A stretch of 10,087 bases of DNA, from the NCBI GenBank assembly GCA_947628725.1, contig CANRAQ010000037.1, forward strand, positions 1-10,087, read 5' to 3'. A program made the translations under genes and the position numbers. The notes below the pieces were generated by a model, which saw nothing but the letters and a program-made list of their open reading frames with translations, made no database searches and was not told where the DNA came from. Positions 6,668 through 10,087 of this stretch are shown here, piece by piece (position 1 is the first letter of the stretch; every line of letters begins with the position of its first letter). Source of the stretch: an uncultured Bacilli bacterium. GTDB lineage: Bacteria; Bacillota_I; Bacilli_A; RF39; UBA660.

Positions 6668-6696
6668 ATTATAAAATATAGATAAAAATAAATCAA
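6668..6696 (-). promoter_or_regulatory. rny promoter
   Basis: The -35 TTGATT (6691-6696), a 17-base spacer and a perfect -10 TATAAT (6668-6673) form a near-consensus sigma-A-type promoter between the recA terminator and rny. Confidence 0.82.
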
Positions 6697-6723
6697 GACA
6701 AAATATAAAAATTGTAATTTTAA

Positions 6724-6751
6724 AAACTGTTGAAAAATTATTCAACAGTTT
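6724..6751 (-). terminator. Terminator of recA, stop codon in the loop
   Basis: A perfect 11-bp stem AAACTGTTGAA/TTCAACAGTTT (6741-6751 with 6724-6734) encloses a six-base loop that holds the recA TAA (6738-6740). The minus-strand transcript continues with a run of T. The last codons of recA (Thr, Val, Glu) form the first arm. Confidence 0.82.
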
Positions 6752-7775
6752 CACTTTCCATATCTCCTAATTGTAAAGTATCGTTGTTTTCAAAATATTG
6801 TCTAACTTTCTTTTCAATTTCTTCTCTAATCTTTGGATTTTTCTTTAACCACTCTTTTACATTCTCTTTTCCCTGACCTACTTTCTCACCGTTGTATGAG
6901 TACCATGCACCAGTCTTTTCAAGAATGTTAGCTTCTACACCAAGATCAACTATTTCTCCTGTAATAGATACACCTTCTCCATAAATAATATCTACACAGC
7001 AAGATTTAAATGGAGGAGCCATTTTATTTTTTACTACCTTGATATTTGTTTTGTTTCCAATAGAATTAGTTCCTTGTTTTATTTGTTCACCTTTTCTTAC
7101 TTCAAGTCTTACAGAGGCATAGAATTTAAGCGCTCTACCACCTGGAGTAACTTCAGGATTACCAAACATTATTCCTACTTTTTCTCTTAACTGATTTATA
7201 AATATAACTACTGTATTAGTTTTATTAACTATACCAGATAATTTTCTTAATGCTTGACTCATTAATCTAGCTTGAAGTCCTACATGTGAATCTCCCATTT
7301 CACCTTCAATTTCTGCTTGTGGTACTAAAGCCGCAACAGAATCCACAACAATTATGCTGATTGCTCCACTTCTAACTAATGCTTCACATATCTCAAGAGC
7401 CTGTTCACCATTATCAGGTTGTGACAATAATAATTCATTAATATTTACGCCTAATTTTGATGCATATATTGGATCTAATGCATGTTCTGCATCAATAAAT
7501 GCTGCTCTTCCACCATTTTTTTGTGCTTCAGCTATAGCATGCAAAGCAAATGTTGTTTTACCACTAGATTCAGGTCCAAATATTTCTATTATTCTTCCTT
7601 TTGGATAGCCTCCTATACCTAAAGCAATATCTAGAGAAATAGAACCACTTGATATCGTATCAATTTTTTGATGTTCACGTTCTCCTAGTTTCATTACGGC
7701 ACCTTTACCAAATTGTTTTTCTATATCTAGTAAAACTTGGTCTAAAGTTTTATCTTTTGGTGTTGATTTTACCAT
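6738..7775 (-). CDS. recA: Recombinase A
   Basis: RecA forms filaments on single-stranded DNA, carries out strand exchange in homologous recombination and triggers LexA self-cleavage in the SOS response. The 345-residue protein is full length. It shows Walker A GPESSGKT (67-74), catalytic Glu98 in FIDAEHALDP (93-102), Walker B IIVVDS (141-146), loop L1 around EIEGEMGDSHVG (155-166), the signature ALRKLSGIV (175-183) and loop L2 from INQLREKVG to GGRALKFYAS (193-221). The tail is short and acidic. The frame is open for 25 codons upstream, but the ATG at 7773-7775 is preferred because GGAGG lies at 7784-7788 and the family start fits. The gene has a consensus promoter with a probable SOS box and its own terminator. 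Confidence 0.98.
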   Translation of the reverse strand: MVKSTPKDKTLDQVLLDIEKQFGKGAVMKLGEREHQKIDTISSGSISLDIALGIGGYPKGRIIEIFGPESSGKTTFALHAIAEAQKNGGRAAFIDAEHALDPIYASKLGVNINELLLSQPDNGEQALEICEALVRSGAISIIVVDSVAALVPQAEIEGEMGDSHVGLQARLMSQALRKLSGIVNKTNTVVIFINQLREKVGIMFGNPEVTPGGRALKFYASVRLEVRKGEQIKQGTNSIGNKTNIKVVKNKMAPPFKSCCVDIIYGEGVSITGEIVDLGVEANILEKTGAWYSYNGEKVGQGKENVKEWLKKNPKIREEIEKKVRQYFENNDTLQLGDMESETVE

Positions 7776-7805
7776 TTTTATTTCCTCCTTCATAAGTATA
7801 ACCAT

Positions 7806-7834
7806 ATTATACTTTATTAAAAATAATTTGTCAA
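7806..7834 (-). promoter_or_regulatory. recA promoter (perfect consensus)
   Basis: TTGACA (7829-7834), a 17-base spacer and TATAAT (7806-7811) match the sigma-A consensus at every position. The leader would be about 25 bases and contains the GGAGG of recA. Confidence 0.9.
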
Positions 7835-7843
7835 TACTTTTTA

Positions 7844-7857
7844 CGAACATTTGTACA
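7844..7857 (-). promoter_or_regulatory. Probable LexA (SOS) box upstream of recA
   Basis: On the minus strand the sequence reads GTACAAATGTTCG, compared with the Gram-positive LexA/DinR consensus CGAAC-RNRY-GTTYG. The GTTCG half-site and the AAAT spacer fit. The other half reads GTAC instead of GAAC. It lies about ten bases upstream of the recA -35, a position suited to LexA control. One weakened half-site keeps this short of certain, and no lexA gene is in the window. Confidence 0.55.
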
Positions 7858-7887
7858 TATTTTTTGCTGGAAAATTTTTACAAATAT

Positions 7888-8511
7888 TTAAAAACTGTTA
7901 TTAGAGTCTAACTTTTTTTCATAAACTTTCTCATATTCATTTATTAACCAGTCTCCATTTTCTTTAATATATGTAACTAACAATATTAACTCTAATTTAT
8001 TTAAATTACTTCCAGATACAACTACACCATCATTTAATTTATACTTACAGCAGTTTATAATTATTTTAAATTTTAGCTTATTACCATCAAATTCAGTTAT
8101 TGAATACCCAATCAAATCTATATTATCTACTATATCTTCATATTTGCTTTCTTTAGATCTATCTATTCTATCAATATATAAGTCCTTAATCATACCAGTA
8201 AGTAAATTATCTAAATTTGAATCTTTAGTATTTATTTTGTTTTGAAATTCTAAATACTTATCGTATAAATTTTTTGTTAATTCATCTACATTTATACTTT
8301 CATCAATTTTACTTATATCTTCTTTCGATAGGCCTTCCTTTACTTGCATAGGATTCATTCCAAAATTTTCAATGGCATCAAGACACATCTTATACTTTTC
8401 CTTTTGTTTCGATTGAAATTTACTAGCAATTATAATACCAATCGAACACGAAATAATTATTAAACCTAAAATTATAAAAATTATCATAGTTAATGGATTA
8501 GTAAAATTCAT
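7888..8511 (-). CDS. Membrane protein with a Tim44-like domain (tentative)
   Basis: This is a 207-residue protein with one strong N-terminal membrane segment (about 9-30), a basic flank (KFQSKQKEKYK) and a soluble part. Residues about 75-200 resemble Tim44-like/NTF2-fold domains of small bacterial membrane proteins: a helix (VDELTKNLYDKYLEFQ), then beta strands in LIGYSITEFDGNKLKFKIIINC, a hairpin at DGVVVSGS, and strands LELILLVTYIK and WLINEYEKVYEKK. This is recognition of overall pattern, not of a diagnostic motif. An ATG at 8524-8526 is also in frame, but it would start about five bases from the predicted transcript start. I chose the ATG at 8509-8511, preceded by GGGGTG. There is a strong promoter upstream and no clear terminator before recA, so some transcripts may read through into recA. 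The role is unknown. Confidence 0.6.
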   Translation of the reverse strand: MNFTNPLTMIIFIILGLIIISCSIGIIIASKFQSKQKEKYKMCLDAIENFGMNPMQVKEGLSKEDISKIDESINVDELTKNLYDKYLEFQNKINTKDSNLDNLLTGMIKDLYIDRIDRSKESKYEDIVDNIDLIGYSITEFDGNKLKFKIIINCCKYKLNDGVVVSGSNLNKLELILLVTYIKENGDWLINEYEKVYEKKLDSNNSF

Positions 8512-8537
8512 ATTATAGCACCCCATATTCTATTAAA

Positions 8538-8567
8538 ATTATACATATAATAATAAGTTATTGTCAA
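8538..8567 (-). promoter_or_regulatory. Promoter of the Tim44-like gene
   Basis: TTGACA (8562-8567) and TATAAT (8538-8543) are both perfect, with an 18-base spacer. The predicted transcript start near 8531 leaves a leader of about 20 bases before the ATG at 8509-8511. Confidence 0.82.
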
Positions 8568-8582
8568 TATAAATTGTTGCAC

Positions 8583-8613
8583 AAAAAATAGTAGAAAATC
8601 AAAATCTACTATT
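8583..8613 (-). terminator. Intrinsic terminator after the pilin-like surface gene
   Basis: A 9-bp perfect stem AATAGTAGA/TCTACTATT (8605-8613 with 8587-8595) has a nine-base loop. On the minus strand it leads into TTTTTT (8588-8583). It lies 31 bases past the stop codon of the pilin-like gene and just upstream of the next promoter. Confidence 0.8.
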
Positions 8614-8644
8614 ATTATGATTTAATAAAAATATTTTTATCTAC

Positions 8645-10087
8645 TTATACACTAGGAATAATTACAACGCGGAATGAACCAATGTTGTCAGCATTACCAC
8701 TATCTCTACCATACGTGAACATACCTGAATTAGTAGAATAGTTATAACGACCGCCACGAGCAAACCAAAAGTAAATATCTCCAGATATAAAAATCTTGGC
8801 ATCTCCATACCATCCTGCAGTTTCATTTAATGCATGTCCTTTGCATTGTTCATCTGTACATAAATCAGTAGAATCCATCGTATATTTATCATAATATTTT
8901 GTATTATCTTTAAACCATGATGAATCAAATTCTGAATAACTTGGTGTATCACTATAATTACCCATTACATATTCATATGCTCCTCCACTCATATCATATA
9001 TTCCGTATATTGTTCCTGTTGTGCTTGCTTTTTTCCCTATTTCTGTTTCATAGGTATTAGTTTTGCATGTTTCTGTAGATTCTGCTTCATTTTTTGTATC
9101 TCCTGCTATACCAGTGATAAAGTCACTACAATTATTTATATAAACTTCTTCTTTATCTTTTCCATATTTTCCATATTTACTTTGAGATAAATACGCTACT
9201 GCTCCCCACTCTCTATTTTTCATCATATGGCTATACGCACCTGTTATGTAATTATCAAACTTTTTAGCCGTAGCAAATTGTTTACTTATAGTTTGATATC
9301 TTAATGATACAGCGTTAGGTAGTATATATGGGTCTTGATTAGTGTTATTACAATTAGCAACACTTGGTGTTTCATAACATGCACTAGTTTTACTAGCACT
9401 TGGTTCAAATTTTCCTACCCATATTCCTGCTAGTTCATCTTTATCAAATGTAAATGCTGGATGTACTGTATAATCCTTTGTTGCACTTGTACCTTTTCCA
9501 CTTATAAAATTTACTTCTATTTCCCCTGGGGCAGTTGAACTTGTTCCACCTTTTCCATATTGTCCATCTATTTTATATTCATATCTTGGTATCCATACAA
9601 ACATTGCTTTTACATCTTTTTCTAAATTTAATTTATCTCCTTCTTGTTTCTTCTTTCCACTATCTGTTAATATTACTGCATTTGCCCATTCATATTTTTC
9701 ATAGTCATACCACTCTTCTGATATATCTGCTATAACCCATGAGTTATCTTTATATAGTACTGGTGTTAATCCTGATAATTCTGGAGTATTTGCTCCACTA
9801 TTATCTTTATACTCTTTATTATTTTTACAATATCCTAATCTTGAATCTACTACCATTCCTTTATTTAGTTTTATATCTCCTGTACATGGTCTTTCTCCAT
9901 TTACTTCTATTTTTATTTCTTTATCATCACATACTATATTTCCATCTATATTTACTTTGCATGAACTTGGATTTAAACTTCCTTCTATATTTTCTTTTAA
10001 TATAGTTTGCTCTACTGCAGTTAAATATAAATCTTTACTTATTTCTCTTGATTTTTCTTTTGTATCTCTTATTATATTTATTATTAT
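8645..10087 (-). CDS. Pilin-like surface protein with FGE/SUMF1-like C-terminal domain (5' end outside window)
   Basis: The frame is open for 480 codons from the right edge to TAA at 8645-8647. An internal ATG at 9854-9856 is not the start, because 77 open codons precede it with no stop. The first visible residues (NIIRDTKEKSREISKDLY, then AVEQTIL) look like the end of a type IV pilin-type N-terminal helix, whose prepilin signal would lie outside the window. A Cys-paired region follows (Cys43, Cys53, Cys68 counted from the first visible codon). Then come repeated-family landmarks: WYDYEKYEWANAVI, MFVWIPRYEYKI, HPAFTF, GIWVGKFEPS and GIYDMSGGAYEYVMGNY. The end, FARGGRYNYS to SFRVVI, resembles formylglycine-generating-enzyme/C-type-lectin folds. 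I see no evidence of the enzyme's activity, so ligand binding at the surface is more likely. Ten cysteines suggest disulfides. The last 38 codons differ in codon use. Confidence 0.72.
   Translation of the reverse strand: MIINIIRDTKEKSREISKDLYLTAVEQTILKENIEGSLNPSSCKVNIDGNIVCDDKEIKIEVNGERPCTGDIKLNKGMVVDSRLGYCKNNKEYKDNSGANTPELSGLTPVLYKDNSWVIADISEEWYDYEKYEWANAVILTDSGKKKQEGDKLNLEKDVKAMFVWIPRYEYKIDGQYGKGGTSSTAPGEIEVNFISGKGTSATKDYTVHPAFTFDKDELAGIWVGKFEPSASKTSACYETPSVANCNNTNQDPYILPNAVSLRYQTISKQFATAKKFDNYITGAYSHMMKNREWGAVAYLSQSKYGKYGKDKEEVYINNCSDFITGIAGDTKNEAESTETCKTNTYETEIGKKASTTGTIYGIYDMSGGAYEYVMGNYSDTPSYSEFDSSWFKDNTKYYDKYTMDSTDLCTDEQCKGHALNETAGWYGDAKIFISGDIYFWFARGGRYNYSTNSGMFTYGRDSGNADNIGSFRVVIIPSV

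Noticed and set aside
6625..6696. Upstream extension of rny by 24 codons
   Set aside because: It would run through the rny promoter and the 5' hairpin, and the GGAGG site supports the internal ATG.
7354..7608. Plus-strand open frame of 84 codons inside recA
   Set aside because: It lies wholly within the unmistakable recA coding region on the other strand and has no family resemblance or ribosome binding site.
7776..7850. Upstream extension of recA by 25 codons
   Set aside because: It covers the -10 element and the GGAGG of recA, and RecA proteins start near the MVKS-type position.
7857..7886. Possible terminator between the Tim44-like gene and recA
   Set aside because: ATTTGTA and TACAAAT can pair, but only 7 bp around a loop of more than 20 bases with no T run, and the second arm overlaps the SOS box.
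9854..9856. ATG as start of the pilin/FGE-like protein
   Set aside because: The frame stays open for 77 more codons to the window edge with pilin-like sequence, and no ribosome binding site precedes this ATG.
9535..10005. Two plus-strand open frames with Leu/Tyr/His-rich products
   Set aside because: They are complements of the pilin/FGE-like gene, show low-complexity composition and have no start signals.

Overview
The window is an AT-rich bacterial segment in which every supported gene lies on the minus strand, so transcription runs from high to low coordinates. The very low GC, the GGAGG-type ribosome binding sites, the sigma-A-like promoters, RNase Y, a Gram-positive-sized signal peptidase I and recA followed by rny all point to the Bacillota/Mycoplasmatota side of the tree. 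TGA is not needed as a sense codon (Trp is TGG throughout), so this is not a code-4 mycoplasma. The pilin-like protein fused to a formylglycine-enzyme-like domain reminds me of uncultured gut lineages of the RF39 type. That placement is inference.

Right end (8645-10087): the last 480 codons of a large secreted protein whose 5' end lies outside the window. It looks like a type IV pilin-like N-terminus followed by a C-terminal FGE/SUMF1-like (C-type-lectin-fold) domain. It has ten cysteines and a change of codon style over its last 38 codons, and a strong terminator follows it.

Core block (4032-8511): a small membrane protein resembling Tim44-like lipid-binding proteins, then recA (consensus promoter and a near-consensus LexA/SOS box), rny (own promoter, with a hairpin at the predicted mRNA 5' end), rplS (own promoter, structured leader, GTG start) and lepB. 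In the four genes recA, rny, rplS and lepB the stop codon lies inside or overlaps the hairpin at the end of the gene.

Middle block (2583-3896): a two-gene operon encoding a membrane-anchored protein with three Asp-box (BNR) motifs, predicted outside the cell, and a membrane-anchored NERD nuclease-like protein with a C4 zinc finger, predicted inside. It ends in a clean intrinsic terminator.

Left block (1-2511): a DUF362 protein, a RhuM-family protein that stops about 140 codons short of its family, and a KilA-N protein with an excellent ribosome binding site. The TAA of the KilA-N gene is one base from the ATG of a further gene that leaves the window. RhuM and KilA-N are typical of phage-derived or restriction-associated accessory DNA, so this end is probably an accessory patch beside conserved chromosome.

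No rRNA, tRNA, CRISPR array or insertion sequence was seen. No gene-free stretch reaches 300 bases.
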